A stretch of DNA of 64,000 nt, from positions 1-64,000 of the forward strand of contig CAUESV010000004.1 of assembly GCA_959020715.1 (NCBI GenBank), in the 5' to 3' direction. Position numbers and translations under genes: made by a program. The notes under the pieces are model-generated. The model did not search any database and had not been told where the DNA came from. It saw only the letters and a list, made by a program, of their open reading frames with translations. The DNA comes from an uncultured Collinsella sp. Lineage in GTDB: Bacteria > Actinomycetota > Coriobacteriia > Coriobacteriales > Coriobacteriaceae. Positions 42,982-52,855 of the stretch are shown piece after piece; the stretch's first letter is position 1; every line of letters begins with the position of its first letter.

Positions 42982-42997
42982 ACCCGCATCGAATCAC

Positions 42998-43040
42998 ATC
43001 GAACTCGGGAGCGCCGTTGCCACACGCGGCGCCCCGTTTT
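42998..43040 (+). promoter_or_regulatory. Possible intra-operon hairpin between uxaC and uxaB
   Basis: GCGCCG and CGGCGC pair around a short loop and are followed by CCCCGTTTT. The stem is short and bulged; it may lower read-through or stabilise a processed mRNA end. Confidence 0.3.
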
Positions 43041-43076
43041 ACTTGCACGCCAACAGCTATCTAAGGAGAGACATAG

Positions 43077-44591
43077 ATGGAGAACATCAGCTACGATGCG
43101 CTCGAGAAGATCGGCTACAAGGGCTACCTGCTGCCCAAGGACGCGCCCGAGAAGGTTCTGCAGTTTGGCGAGGGCAATTTCCTGCGCGCCTTCGTCGACC
43201 GCTTCTTTGACATGGGCAACGAGGCAACCGGCTGGAACGGCAAGATCGTCATGGTCCAGCCCATCAACGGCGCCTTTGGCTTTGCCGATGGCATCAATGC
43301 CCAGGACGACCTGTATACCGTGCTGATGCGCGGCAAAGAGAACGGCGACACGGTTGACGAGTCCCGCGTGATCAGCGCCTGCAGCCGCTGCCTCAATCCG
43401 TATCGCGAGGCGGACTATCGCGCCATCATGGAGGTCGCTGTCTCCGACGATCTGGAGATCATCGTTTCCAACACCACCGAGGCCGGCATTGCCTACGATC
43501 CGTCCTGCAAGGCCGACGACATGCCGCCTGCGAGCTTCCCCGCCAAACTTGTTCAGGTCCTGCATGCCCGCTGGGCTGCCGGCAAGCCGGGCGTTATCGT
43601 GCTTGCCTGCGAGCTCATCGACCACAATGGCGAGGAGCTGTTGCGCATCATGAACCAGTACGTGAGCGACTGGGGCTGGGAAGACGAGTTCTCGCAGTGG
43701 ATGTCCAACGACTGCACCGTCTGCACCACGCTCGTCGACACTATCGTGCCGGGTCGTATCCGCGACGCATCCGAGGCTGCGGCGGTTGCCGAGCGCTTGG
43801 GCTATGAGGATCCCTTCCTGACTGTGCGCGAGCCCTTCCAGATGTGGGGCATCCAGGGTGACGAGTCGCTTGCCGAGAAGCTTCCCTTTGTGAAGGCCGG
43901 CCTGCCGGGTGTCTTTGTGACCCCCGACGTCACCCCGTACAAGAAACGCAAAGTCCGCATCCTCAACGGCGCCCACACCGCCTTTGTGCCGGGTTCCTGG
44001 GTCGCTGGCTTTGATATCGTGCGCGATTGCATGCACGACGAGACCGTTCGCGGCTTCATGAACACCATGCTCTACGACGAGGTCATCCCGACGCTTGCCG
44101 CCGACCTGGATGTCGAGGACTGCAAGGCCTTTGCCGCCGCCGTCGAGAACCGCTTCGACAACCCGTTTATCGACCACGCGCTGCTCTCCATTTGTCTCAA
44201 CTCCACCGCCAAGTGGTGTGCCCGCGACCTGCCCACGCTCAAGGACTACGTTGCCAAGACCGGCAGCCTGCCCAAGTGCCTGGCGACGAGCCTCGCTACG
44301 CTCATCGCTTTCTATACGCAGGAGCTCGTTGCTCGCGAGGGAGACGGCCTGCACCTGCGTCGCGCCGACGGCACCGAGTACACCGCTCAGGACGATGCCT
44401 TCGTGCTCGATTTCTACGCCGCCCATGCCGGCACCGACGATGCCGAGCTGGTGCACGACGTGCTCACCAATGAGCAGATGTGGGGCGAGAACCTTACGCA
44501 GATCGCTGGTCTTGAGGAGTTTGTCGTCGGCGCGCTCGCCGTCGTGCGCACCGAGGGTGCCAAGCAGGCCTTCGCCAACGCTCAGGCATGA
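43077..44591 (+). CDS. uxaB: Tagaturonate reductase (altronate oxidoreductase)
   Basis: Reduces tagaturonate to altronate with NADH. 504 residues of the mannitol dehydrogenase superfamily. The N-terminal Rossmann part includes VLQFGEGNFLRAFVDRFFDMGN, and the family signature region includes NGAHTAFVP with LNGAH. The C-terminal domain is helical. Ribosome site AAGGAGAG precedes ATG 43077. It lies between uxaC and uxaA in pathway order. Confidence 0.94.
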   Translation: MENISYDALEKIGYKGYLLPKDAPEKVLQFGEGNFLRAFVDRFFDMGNEATGWNGKIVMVQPINGAFGFADGINAQDDLYTVLMRGKENGDTVDESRVISACSRCLNPYREADYRAIMEVAVSDDLEIIVSNTTEAGIAYDPSCKADDMPPASFPAKLVQVLHARWAAGKPGVIVLACELIDHNGEELLRIMNQYVSDWGWEDEFSQWMSNDCTVCTTLVDTIVPGRIRDASEAAAVAERLGYEDPFLTVREPFQMWGIQGDESLAEKLPFVKAGLPGVFVTPDVTPYKKRKVRILNGAHTAFVPGSWVAGFDIVRDCMHDETVRGFMNTMLYDEVIPTLAADLDVEDCKAFAAAVENRFDNPFIDHALLSICLNSTAKWCARDLPTLKDYVAKTGSLPKCLATSLATLIAFYTQELVAREGDGLHLRRADGTEYTAQDDAFVLDFYAAHAGTDDAELVHDVLTNEQMWGENLTQIAGLEEFVVGALAVVRTEGAKQAFANAQA

Positions 44592-44665
44592 TTTCCGGCT
44601 CGGGCGCGGGACGGCTTGCCCGCGCCTCGACTTCTGCTCAACCTGTTAGGTTAGGACCATTTGTA

Positions 44666-46150
44666 ATGAACACTATCCAGATCAATCCGGCCGATAACGT
44701 GATCGTCGCGCTGTCGCCGCTTGCCAAGGGCACCACCGTCGCGGTTCCCGGGGTGGGAGAGGTCGTGGCCGCGGAGGATATTCCGCAGGGCCACAAGATG
44801 GCCGTGCGCTCGATTGCCGCGGGGGAGAACGTCATCAAGTACGGTCTTCCTATCGGTCATGTGACGGGCGACGTCCAGCCCGGTCAGTGGCTTCATACGC
44901 ACAACGTCAAGACCAACCTTTCGGGTGAGGTCGAATACGCTTACAATCCGACGCATCCGGTCGTTGAGCCGGTTGAGCCCGAGATCTTTATGGGCTTCCG
45001 TCGCGCTGACGGCCGCGCCGCCACGCGCAACGAGCTGTGGATCATCCCCACGGTCGGCTGTGTCAACGAAGTCGCGCGTGCCATGTGCGAGCAGGCCCAG
45101 GATCTGGTCGAGGGTTCGCTGGAGGGCGTTTACTACTTCCCGCATCCCTTTGGCTGCTCGCAGACCGGCGCCGATCATGCCCAGACGCGTCGCCTGCTGG
45201 TGGCGCTCTCGCGTCATGCAAACGCTGCGGGTGTGCTGTTCTTGTCCCTTGGTTGCGAAAACTGCACGCATCAGCAGGTGCTCGATGAGCTCGGTGACTT
45301 CGATCACGAGCGCGTTCGCTTCCTCACCTGCCAGGATGTCGCCGACGAGCAGGCCGAGGGCCACAAGATTCTGTCCGAGCTAGCTGACCTGGCCAGGCAA
45401 GCCAAGCGTGAGCCCATTCCGGCCTCCGAACTGGTCATTGGCCTTAAGTGCGGTGGTTCTGACGGTCTTTCAGGCATTACCGCCAACCCCACGATCGGTC
45501 GCGTGAGTGATATGATCGTCGCCCGCGGCGGCACGTCGGTGCTCACCGAGGTGCCCGAGATGTTTGGCGCGGAGAGCATTCTGCTCGATCGCTGCGAGAA
45601 CGAGCAGGTCTTTAGCGCTGCCTCCGACATGCTCAACGGCTTTAAGGAATACTTTATCAGCCACGGTGAGGTCGTCTATGAGAACCCGAGCCCCGGCAAC
45701 AAGGACGGCGGCATCACCACGCTCGAGGACAAGAGCTGCGGCTGCGTGCAAAAGGGCGGATCTGCCCCCATCGTCGACGTGCTGCCGTATGCCGGTCAGG
45801 CAACTAAGCACGGTCTGAACATGCTGTGCGGCCCGGGCAACGACATGGTGTCGACCACGGCGTTGACGGCTGCCGGCTGCCACGTGATTTTGTTCTCGAC
45901 CGGCCGCGGCACGCCGTTTGGCGCGCCGGCGCCGACGCTCAAGGTGTTTACCAACCAGCGTCTGTGCGACCACAAGGCCAACTGGATGGACTTTAACGCC
46001 GGCGTGATTGCCACAGGCGAGTGCACGCTCGACGAGGCTGCCCACGACCTGTACCAGCTGGTGCTGGAGACGGCGGGCGGCAAGCTTACGAGTGCCGAGC
46101 GTCGCGGTTGTCACGAGATCAGCATCTGGAAGGACGGCGTCTGCCTGTAG
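44666..46150 (+). CDS. uxaA: Altronate dehydratase
   Basis: Dehydrates altronate to 2-keto-3-deoxygluconate. A 494-residue Fe-dependent enzyme with an N-terminal SAF domain (residues ~1-90), the linker FMGFRRADGRAATRN, and the C-terminal catalytic domain with conserved Cys/His (FPHPFGCSQTGADH, LGCENC, KCGGSDGLSG). ATG 44666 gives the expected N-terminus MNTIQINPADNV. It ends the uxa operon at a clear terminator. Confidence 0.95.
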   Translation: MNTIQINPADNVIVALSPLAKGTTVAVPGVGEVVAAEDIPQGHKMAVRSIAAGENVIKYGLPIGHVTGDVQPGQWLHTHNVKTNLSGEVEYAYNPTHPVVEPVEPEIFMGFRRADGRAATRNELWIIPTVGCVNEVARAMCEQAQDLVEGSLEGVYYFPHPFGCSQTGADHAQTRRLLVALSRHANAAGVLFLSLGCENCTHQQVLDELGDFDHERVRFLTCQDVADEQAEGHKILSELADLARQAKREPIPASELVIGLKCGGSDGLSGITANPTIGRVSDMIVARGGTSVLTEVPEMFGAESILLDRCENEQVFSAASDMLNGFKEYFISHGEVVYENPSPGNKDGGITTLEDKSCGCVQKGGSAPIVDVLPYAGQATKHGLNMLCGPGNDMVSTTALTAAGCHVILFSTGRGTPFGAPAPTLKVFTNQRLCDHKANWMDFNAGVIATGECTLDEAAHDLYQLVLETAGGKLTSAERRGCHEISIWKDGVCL

Positions 46151-46184
46151 CGGCAAGCGGGTTCGCATAGGGCGCTATTGGCCA

Positions 46185-46222
46185 TGGCCCCGTCGGGAGT
46201 GTTCCCGGCGGGGCCATTTTTG
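46185..46222 (+). terminator. Terminator of the uxaCBA operon
   Basis: TGGCCCCGTCGGGA / TCCCGGCGGGGCCA, 14-bp stem with one mismatch, then TTTTTG. Confidence 0.9.
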
Positions 46223-46273
46223 TCCGGGCTGCAGAAGCGTGTCTTCCTGGGGGCGCGGGGGGGGCGGTGAATA

Positions 46274-46289
46274 CAATAAACGTTCACCC
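46274..46289. promoter_or_regulatory. LacI-type operator, symporter site 1
   Basis: CAATAAACGTTCACCC: good right half, weak left half. It lies 252 nt before the symporter start and may help looping. Confidence 0.5.
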
Positions 46290-46392
46290 AGTCACCCTGA
46301 AATTAAAACCAACCGAATGCCCTTGTAATCGAGAATATTTTGAGTTAGGTGTCCGTTCAGCGATGAAAAACGACCGTTCAGGGATATTATTC

Positions 46393-46408
46393 AAGTGAAC
46401 GTTCACCT
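46393..46408. promoter_or_regulatory. LacI-type operator, symporter site 2
   Basis: AAGTGAACGTTCACCT, with a perfect core, overlapping the -35 box of the promoter below. More degenerate GTCCGTTC/GACCGTTC copies lie between sites 1 and 2. Confidence 0.78.
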
Positions 46409-46430
46409 ATCATAAGCAATCGCGCATAAT
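46402..46430 (+). promoter_or_regulatory. Promoter of the GPH symporter gene
   Basis: TTCACC (46402-46407), 17-nt spacer, CATAAT (46425-46430). The arrangement relative to the operators is the same as at uxaC. Confidence 0.6.
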
Positions 46431-46432
46431 CT

Positions 46433-46448
46433 AGCTAAACGTTCACCC
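46433..46448. promoter_or_regulatory. LacI-type operator, symporter site 3
   Basis: AGCTAAACGTTCACCC right after the -10 box, centred 40 bp from site 2, at the expected transcription start. Confidence 0.65.
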
Positions 46449-46525
46449 TGAACGACATGCAGACGGATGTCGGTATGGATTCCAATGTCTTGTTACAAGA
46501 CAATCGAGAGAAGAGAGGGAGCTCG

Positions 46526-48085
46526 ATGACTAATAAGATTGGAAAAAAGCGCAAAATCACATTCTGGACGCGCTTGGGCTTTGGTATGGGCGGCATGCTC
46601 AACTCCGGTGCCCTGAGCTTTACGCACAGCTACATGGTGCTGTTCCTGTCCACGGAGTGCGGCCTGTCCGCAGGCGAGGCTGCGCTGATTAGCTCGTTCG
46701 CCATCTATCTCAACGCCATTCTTTGCCCGCTGATGGGTTTTGTGGCCGATAACTTCTATGCCACCAAGATCGGCCGCATCTTTGGTCGTCGCCGTTTCTG
46801 GATCTTGCTGGCTATCCCGATGATGGTCGCCGAGCCGCTTATCTTCGTTGCTACGCCGTTCGGTTTCCCGTACTACTTTGTGCTGTACCTGATCTACAAC
46901 GTCGCGTACACATTCTGCACTGCCAACCTGTCGCCGCTTACCATCGAGATGACCGACGACTTCAAGGAGCGTACGTACCTCACCGGCTACAAGCACCTCT
47001 TTGGCAACGCTGCCGGCTTCCTTATGGCAGCACTCGTCGGCTTTGGCTTTGGCACCTTCGGCGAGACCAACCCGTTCAGCTATTTCATCATCGCTACGAT
47101 TAACGCTTCGGTCATGGCAATCTCGCTGCTCTGCGTGTACCTGTCCACGTGGGAGCACACCCCCGAGGAGGTCGCTCAGGAGAAGATTGAGAGCGTTGGC
47201 GAGGGCATCAAGAAGTTCTTCATCGACGTTATCTCCACGTTCCGCAACAAGTCCTTCCGCAAGGTCCTGTATGCACAGGTCTCCACGAAGCTCGCTGCCG
47301 CCTGCTGGTCTGCCTGCCTGTCCTTCTTCATCGTCTACTGCCTGCAGATTCCTAAGTCCTACGAGTCCGTGATGGAGATGCCCGGCAAGGTCGTCGCTAT
47401 CGTCTGCACCGCCGTCTGGGTTGCCCTCATGGCCAAGAAGGGCTTCCACAAGTCTTGGTACCTGGCCAACGTCGGCTGCGCTGCGTGCATCATCGCTTAT
47501 AACTACTTCGCCTTTGGCCAGATTAACGGCACCTCCACGGTTGCCATCGCCATGATCGCCTACCCCATCATCTTCGCCATCTGGAAGTTCTTCTACGTTG
47601 GCTTCCAGTATCTGCCCGATGTCCTGCTCAACTACATCCCCGATGTCGATGAGCTCATCACCCTGCGTCGTCGCGAGGGCATCTACAGCTCCGCACAGCA
47701 GCTCTGCCAGCAGATCGCCCAGGCAGTCGCCGTCAACGCATGGGCCATCGTCCTTGCTGCCTCCGGCTTCATTCAGACCGCCGGCAACAGCGATGCCGTG
47801 ACCCAGCCCGCCACCGTGCCTCTGTACATCTGCGGCTACATGCTCATCGGCTGCGCCGGCTTCTTCCTGCTCGCGGCTGTCCTTGCCCGCGGCATCAAGA
47901 TCGACAAGGAGCAGTGCGACGTCCTTTGCGACGAGATCCGCCGTGTCAAGGAGGGTGGCAAGATGGCCGACGTCAAGCCCGAGGTCAAGGCGCTTTGCGA
48001 GGAACTCTCCGGCTTTAAGTACGAGGACTGCTTCGCCCACAACAACGTTGGCTTCCAGGACGGTAGCGTAATTCCCGCCGAGTAG
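46526..48085 (+). CDS. GPH-family (glycoside-pentoside-hexuronide) cation symporter
   Basis: A 519-residue inner-membrane transporter of about 12 helices in the MFS superfamily. The family signature of the first half is seen in GFVADNFYATKIGRIFGRRRFWILLAIPMM. ATG 46526 follows an AGAGGGAG ribosome site. Lying in the uronate cluster under the same operators, it likely imports galacturonate or short oligogalacturonides with H+ or Na+. The soluble C-terminal tail of ~70 residues is longer than usual. The terminator after it separates it from the following esterase genes. Confidence 0.88.
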   Translation: MTNKIGKKRKITFWTRLGFGMGGMLNSGALSFTHSYMVLFLSTECGLSAGEAALISSFAIYLNAILCPLMGFVADNFYATKIGRIFGRRRFWILLAIPMMVAEPLIFVATPFGFPYYFVLYLIYNVAYTFCTANLSPLTIEMTDDFKERTYLTGYKHLFGNAAGFLMAALVGFGFGTFGETNPFSYFIIATINASVMAISLLCVYLSTWEHTPEEVAQEKIESVGEGIKKFFIDVISTFRNKSFRKVLYAQVSTKLAAACWSACLSFFIVYCLQIPKSYESVMEMPGKVVAIVCTAVWVALMAKKGFHKSWYLANVGCAACIIAYNYFAFGQINGTSTVAIAMIAYPIIFAIWKFFYVGFQYLPDVLLNYIPDVDELITLRRREGIYSSAQQLCQQIAQAVAVNAWAIVLAASGFIQTAGNSDAVTQPATVPLYICGYMLIGCAGFFLLAAVLARGIKIDKEQCDVLCDEIRRVKEGGKMADVKPEVKALCEELSGFKYEDCFAHNNVGFQDGSVIPAE

Positions 48086-48109
48086 GACATACGCATCGTT
48101 CAAACCACA

Positions 48110-48152
48110 GGGCCGTGCCACCGGAATTCCGCCGGCAGGCACGGCCCTTTTT
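48110..48152 (+). terminator. Terminator after the symporter gene
   Basis: GGGCCGTGCC / GGCACGGCCC with an inner CCGG/CCGG pairing, then TTTTT. Confidence 0.88.
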
Positions 48153-48201
48153 CAACAGCGTACAATTTGCCTTTAGAGCATCTTTTTTGAGGGAGAAACC
48201 C

Positions 48202-49797
48202 ATGGAGACGAACGTTATCTGGCGCAATGCCCGCGCGGCCGTTATCGAGCTCGACGATGGCGGCTACTTTACCTGTGCCGATACGTGGGAGGTCTTTGTC
48301 AACGGCGAGCCCGCCGGTACCACCAATACGGTCGAGACCTATGTCGACGGCCTGATTCCCGGCAAGCGCAACTTGATTCGTTTTGTCTGTGGCGAGCGCG
48401 AGCTGAGCGTGGGAGTCACCACGCCGGCCGAGCCCTTCACCATCAACGTTCGCGACTGCGGCGCCAAGGGCGATGCCGAGCACGACGACACCACCAATAT
48501 CCAGGCTGCCATCATGGCCTGCCCCAAGGGCGGACGCGTGCTGATTCCCGCCGGCAGCTACCGCATCAAGTCGCTCTTCCTTAAGAGCGATATCAATATT
48601 GAGCTTGCCGAGGGTGCGGTGCTGCTGGCCCGTCACGACCGTGCGGCACTTGCCTACATTCCGGGCACGGTCACGGGCGACGAGGGCGCCGGGTATGCCG
48701 GTACTGACATGCTGCCCCTGGGCCGCTGGGAGGGCGAGAGCTTCTCGACCTACTGCTCTACCTTTACGGGCCTGAACGTGCACGACGTGTGCATCTATGG
48801 GCGCGGCGCGATCGATGGCCAGACCGATTTTGCCGAGGACAACTGGTGGAACAAGGACTTTAAGAACATCTTCCGCCCCGAGGAGGGCCGCGAGATCGCC
48901 CGCCCGCGCATGATCTTCCTGTCCGAGTGCGAAAACGTGAGCATGGCTGGTTTTACCGTGCGCAACAGCCCGGCGTGGAATATCCATCCCATTCTGTGCG
49001 AACACGTCGATGCCCTGTGCCTGTCCATCGAGGGTCCCAAGAACTCCCATAACACCGACGGCTTCGATCCCGAGAGTTGCGGTTTTGTCCGCATCCTTGG
49101 CTGCCAGTTCTCGGTGGGTGACGACTGCATCGCCATCAAGAGCGGCAAACTGGGCATTGAGCCCGAGCTTCGTCCCGCCACGCACGACGTGCTGATCTCG
49201 CACTGCTACATGCACGACGGCCACGGCGCCGTGGTACTGGGATCCGAGGCCGCCGGCGGCATCAAGGACCTCACCGTGAGCAAGTGCCTCTTTGAGCGCA
49301 CCGACCGCGGCCTGCGCGTCAAGACCCGCCGCGGCCGCGGCAAGGACGCCGTCAACGAGGGGATCACCTTCGAGCACATTCGCATGGACAAGGTGCTCAC
49401 GCCCTTCGTGGTCAACTCGTTCTACTTCTGCGATAAGGACGGCAAGACCGACTATGTCCAGAGCCGCGACGCGGTGCCCGTCGACGACCGTACGCCCGGC
49501 TTTGGCGCCACGACGTTCCGCGACATCGAGGCCACCAACTGCCACGCGGCCGCGGCCTATATCACGGGCCTTCCCGAGAGCAAGGTGACGCGCCTGACGT
49601 TCCAGGATGTCCATGTGACCTTTGCCGCCGATGCCGAGCCCTTTGTGCCGGCCATGGCCTGCGGCGTGGAGCCCATGGTGCGCCAGGGCATCATCGCGCA
49701 GAACGTGAAAGTCCTCGACCTGCAGAACGTGCGCATCGAGGGTCAGGATGGCGACGAGCTGCAGCTGCAAAACGTCGACAAGGTTATCCGCGCGTAG
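48202..49797 (+). CDS. GH28-family polygalacturonase-type glycosidase
   Basis: A 531-residue right-handed beta-helix protein. The GH28 catalytic set is complete: NTDGFD (Asp near 286), GDDCIAIKSG (Asp pair near 307), GHGAVVLGSE (His near 341) and RVKTRRGRG (Lys). It hydrolyses galacturonan or rhamnogalacturonan bonds. There is no signal peptide (MSGK-like soluble start METNVIWRN), so it acts inside the cell on imported oligomers, probably as an exo-enzyme. A ~75-residue N-terminal beta domain precedes the helix. ATG 48202 follows GAGGGAGA. Confidence 0.92.
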   Translation: METNVIWRNARAAVIELDDGGYFTCADTWEVFVNGEPAGTTNTVETYVDGLIPGKRNLIRFVCGERELSVGVTTPAEPFTINVRDCGAKGDAEHDDTTNIQAAIMACPKGGRVLIPAGSYRIKSLFLKSDINIELAEGAVLLARHDRAALAYIPGTVTGDEGAGYAGTDMLPLGRWEGESFSTYCSTFTGLNVHDVCIYGRGAIDGQTDFAEDNWWNKDFKNIFRPEEGREIARPRMIFLSECENVSMAGFTVRNSPAWNIHPILCEHVDALCLSIEGPKNSHNTDGFDPESCGFVRILGCQFSVGDDCIAIKSGKLGIEPELRPATHDVLISHCYMHDGHGAVVLGSEAAGGIKDLTVSKCLFERTDRGLRVKTRRGRGKDAVNEGITFEHIRMDKVLTPFVVNSFYFCDKDGKTDYVQSRDAVPVDDRTPGFGATTFRDIEATNCHAAAAYITGLPESKVTRLTFQDVHVTFAADAEPFVPAMACGVEPMVRQGIIAQNVKVLDLQNVRIEGQDGDELQLQNVDKVIRA

Positions 49798-49926
49798 GGT
49801 AGTGCTCCTGCACAAGTGAATACGGCATGTTGAGGCGTGCGACGGTCGGGTCTGCCTGGCTGTCGCACGCAATCTATAGGTGCCGGTATTGCGGTGGGTG
49901 TTCTGTGACAGAAAGCGTAATGACAG

Positions 49927-52092
49927 ATGAGTGGTAAAGAACAGCTCTTTGAGGTATCGCTCGAACGCGAAGGCGCGTATCGCAGCATTTCGGCGGCGCT
50001 CGAGGCGGCGGAGCGGTGTGTGCCCGATGCGACCGTGCCGGTGCGCGTGCTGGTGGCGCCGGGCGAGTACCGCGAACAGGTCGAAATTCGTCGTCCGCAT
50101 GTGACGCTCGAGGGCGAGACGGCCGACAGCGTGCGTATCGTGGGCGGCCTGGGTGCCAAGATGCCTTCGGAAGATGGTAACGGCCAGGATGGAAGACTCG
50201 GCACCTTCCGTACGTACACGGTGCTGGTCGATGCCGACGACGTGACGCTTGCGGGCCTAACAATCGAAAACGACGCCGGTGACGGTCGCGAGGTCGGCCA
50301 GGCGATTGCCCTGTATGCCGACGGCGACCGCCTGGTGGTCGATTCCTGCCGCATCCTGGGGCATCAGGACACGCTCTTTTTGGGGCCGCTGCCGCCGCGC
50401 GAGGCCAAGCCAGGCGGCTTTATAGGCCCCAAGCAGTTTGCGCCGCGCCGGGTGGGGCGCCAGTATTTTCGACGTTGCCGAATCGAGGGCGACGTCGACT
50501 TTATCTTTGGCGGCGCGCGTGCCTACTTTGAGGGGTGTGAGATTCGCTCGCTCAACCGCGATATGGATGTCAACGGGTATGTAACGGCAGCCTCCACGCC
50601 TCAGGGCGAGCCGTACGGATTTGTGTTTCATGGCTGTTCGTTTACAGCCGATGAGGGCATTGCCCCCGGATCGGTCTATCTGGGTCGTCCATGGCGCGAG
50701 TGGGCCCAGACCGTTTTGCTCGAATGCTGGCTGGGCTCCCATATTTCACTCGAGGGCTGGTGGGATTGGAATAAGCCAGCGGCACATGACGGCACCCTGT
50801 ATGCCGGCGGTACCCTGTTTGGCCCGGCGGGTGATACTGCCGCTTGGGTGCCGTGGGCGCATTGCCTGACCGGTCAGGATTCCGAACGCTATGCGCGTGA
50901 CCGAGTGCTTGCCGGCACGGATGGTTGGGATCCCGAGGGCGGCGACGGTGATGCGGTAGAGACGGCTGGGCTATCTGCCAATGGCCGTACCGTGCACATC
51001 GAGACGTACTACGAGGACGAACCTGCGCTGCGCGCCCGACTGAAGCGCGAAGGGCGCTCGGCCGCATTTACGGGCAAGACTCCCACAGACTTTGAGGCAT
51101 GGAAGGCTGCGACCAGGACTCGTCTGTACGATATTTTGGGTCTTTCGCTTATGGACCGCGCCCCGATTGAGATTCGTGAGCTCAATCGCGTGCGGGTTGC
51201 CGGCAGCATCGTGCGTACTCATGCGGTGTTGCAGGTTGAGCACGATGTATGGATGCCGTTTTACCTGTTGGAGCCGTCCCGCCCCAAGCTTGACGAGCGG
51301 GGACTCAAGCGCTGCTATATCTGCCCGCATGGTCACCAGGGGGCGGGTGCTGCAAGCATAGCCGGTGTTGCGGGCGTGCCGGCGGTCGACGATGCCGTGC
51401 GTAAGTTCAATTACGACTACGGTCTGCGTTTGGCGCGCATGGGTTACGTGACCGTCTGCCCCGATGCGCGTGGTTGGGGATACCGTCGTGACTGGAAGGG
51501 CCAGGGCGACGACGAGAGCAGCTACCAGCGCGGTACGTGTCTGAATCAAGCACGTATGGCCGAGCCGCTGGGTCTTACGGTCGCGGGCCTCAACGCCTGG
51601 GACAACATGCGCTTGATTGATTACTTGGAGACGCGCGGTGACATTGCCATGGACGACCTGGGCTGCTTTGGTTTTTCGGGCGGCGGTTACATGACGCTGT
51701 ATCTGGCCGCACTCGACCCGCGCGTGCGCAAGGCGTTTGTCTCGGGCTACCTGTACGGTGTCGATGACTCGCTGCTGCATCTCAACGGCAACTGCAGTTG
51801 CAATTACACCCCTGGACTCTGGCGTCTGCTCGACATGGGCGACATTGCATCGCTTGTCGCGCCACGGCCGTTGTTGGTCCAAAGTTGCGAAGAGGATCAT
51901 TTGAATGGGGTACGCGGGCTCAAAAATGTTGACGAGCAACTCAAAATCGTGCGCGATGCTTACGAGTTGCTGGGCCGCAAAGGAGGTCTGCGGCACGAGG
52001 TGTGTCCGGGTGGACACCATCTTGGCGTTGCGCATCTTGCCGAGGATATCGAATGGCTCGATTCGCAAGTTACGGAATGCGCCCATGCATAG
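49927..52092 (+). CDS. Fusion of a CE8 pectinesterase and an alpha/beta-hydrolase esterase
   Basis: A 721-residue two-domain protein. Residues ~1-345 are a pectin methylesterase beta-helix with GQAIAL, GHQDTLF, GDVDFIFGGA and LGRPWREW. Residues ~365-721 form an alpha/beta-hydrolase with nucleophile Ser near 583 (GFSGGGYM), an acid near 656 (SCEEDH) and His near 697 (GGHHLG), resembling acetyl esterases of the dienelactone-hydrolase clan. No signal peptide. It could strip both methyl and acetyl groups from imported oligogalacturonides in one protein. The domains are in one uninterrupted frame. Gap to the GH28 gene is 129 nt, with an imperfect hairpin but no T run. Confidence 0.9.
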   Translation: MSGKEQLFEVSLEREGAYRSISAALEAAERCVPDATVPVRVLVAPGEYREQVEIRRPHVTLEGETADSVRIVGGLGAKMPSEDGNGQDGRLGTFRTYTVLVDADDVTLAGLTIENDAGDGREVGQAIALYADGDRLVVDSCRILGHQDTLFLGPLPPREAKPGGFIGPKQFAPRRVGRQYFRRCRIEGDVDFIFGGARAYFEGCEIRSLNRDMDVNGYVTAASTPQGEPYGFVFHGCSFTADEGIAPGSVYLGRPWREWAQTVLLECWLGSHISLEGWWDWNKPAAHDGTLYAGGTLFGPAGDTAAWVPWAHCLTGQDSERYARDRVLAGTDGWDPEGGDGDAVETAGLSANGRTVHIETYYEDEPALRARLKREGRSAAFTGKTPTDFEAWKAATRTRLYDILGLSLMDRAPIEIRELNRVRVAGSIVRTHAVLQVEHDVWMPFYLLEPSRPKLDERGLKRCYICPHGHQGAGAASIAGVAGVPAVDDAVRKFNYDYGLRLARMGYVTVCPDARGWGYRRDWKGQGDDESSYQRGTCLNQARMAEPLGLTVAGLNAWDNMRLIDYLETRGDIAMDDLGCFGFSGGGYMTLYLAALDPRVRKAFVSGYLYGVDDSLLHLNGNCSCNYTPGLWRLLDMGDIASLVAPRPLLVQSCEEDHLNGVRGLKNVDEQLKIVRDAYELLGRKGGLRHEVCPGGHHLGVAHLAEDIEWLDSQVTECAHA

Positions 52093-52161
52093 CCCCTCGG
52101 CATGTTGCGAATGAACGGTATGTACCTGTATGACCGCCGGTGTGCGGGTGAGGAGAAGAAT

Positions 52162-52830
52162 ATGGAAACGAAAAACTTGAGTGAATCGACCATCTGCTGC
52201 TTTGGCGATTCGACCACCTGGGGCGATAACGGATGCGGCGGGGGAGGTAACGACATCTCCTGGACCTCGCACCTGGGTGCGCTGCTGGGCGGCGCTACGG
52301 TCGAGAATTTTGGTATTAAGGGCTCGCGTATTGCCGTCAAGGCCGACCGTACCGATTCGTTTGTTGAGCGTTTGGACGGCATCGATCACGCGGCAGACAT
52401 CTGCATCGTCTTTGGCGGCGTTAACGACTTTAGCCGTAACGTGCCGCTGGGAGAGCCGGGCAGCACCGACGTGCACGAGTTCTATGGCGCGCTCGACTAC
52501 CTTATCCGCACCATCACGGCGCGCTCGCCTCAGACAAAGCTGGTGTTTATGACGCCGTGCAAGACAAGTGGTAAGCACGAGAAGGATATCCCGGCAAGCG
52601 ACGAGGCCAACCATCTGGGCCTGACGCAGGTTGCCTACGTAAAGGCGATGCTGGAGGTCTGTGACCGCTATTCCGTGCCGGTGATCGACCTGTATGCGCA
52701 AAGCGGCATCAGCCCGTTTTTGCCGGAGCACCGCGAGCTCTACATGCCGGACGGTCTGCATTACAGCCCTGCCGGTTATGAGCGCCTGGCGCATCGCATC
52801 GCCGCGGGCCTCACCGCCGTTTGCCGTTAA
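52162..52830 (+). CDS. SGNH/GDSL-family esterase
   Basis: A 222-residue cytoplasmic esterase. Block I is CFGDSTTWGDNG (Ser nucleophile), Block III is FGGVNDF (Gly/Asn oxyanion) and Block V is PDGLHYSPAGYERLAH (catalytic Asp/His). In this cluster a rhamnogalacturonan or oligogalacturonide acetylesterase role is likely, but other acyl esters are possible. ATG 52162 follows GAGGAGAAG; 69 nt from the fusion gene, likely one operon with it. Confidence 0.87.
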   Translation: METKNLSESTICCFGDSTTWGDNGCGGGGNDISWTSHLGALLGGATVENFGIKGSRIAVKADRTDSFVERLDGIDHAADICIVFGGVNDFSRNVPLGEPGSTDVHEFYGALDYLIRTITARSPQTKLVFMTPCKTSGKHEKDIPASDEANHLGLTQVAYVKAMLEVCDRYSVPVIDLYAQSGISPFLPEHRELYMPDGLHYSPAGYERLAHRIAAGLTAVCR

Positions 52831-52855
52831 AAGTCTGCCGTTCACGGGGATTATA

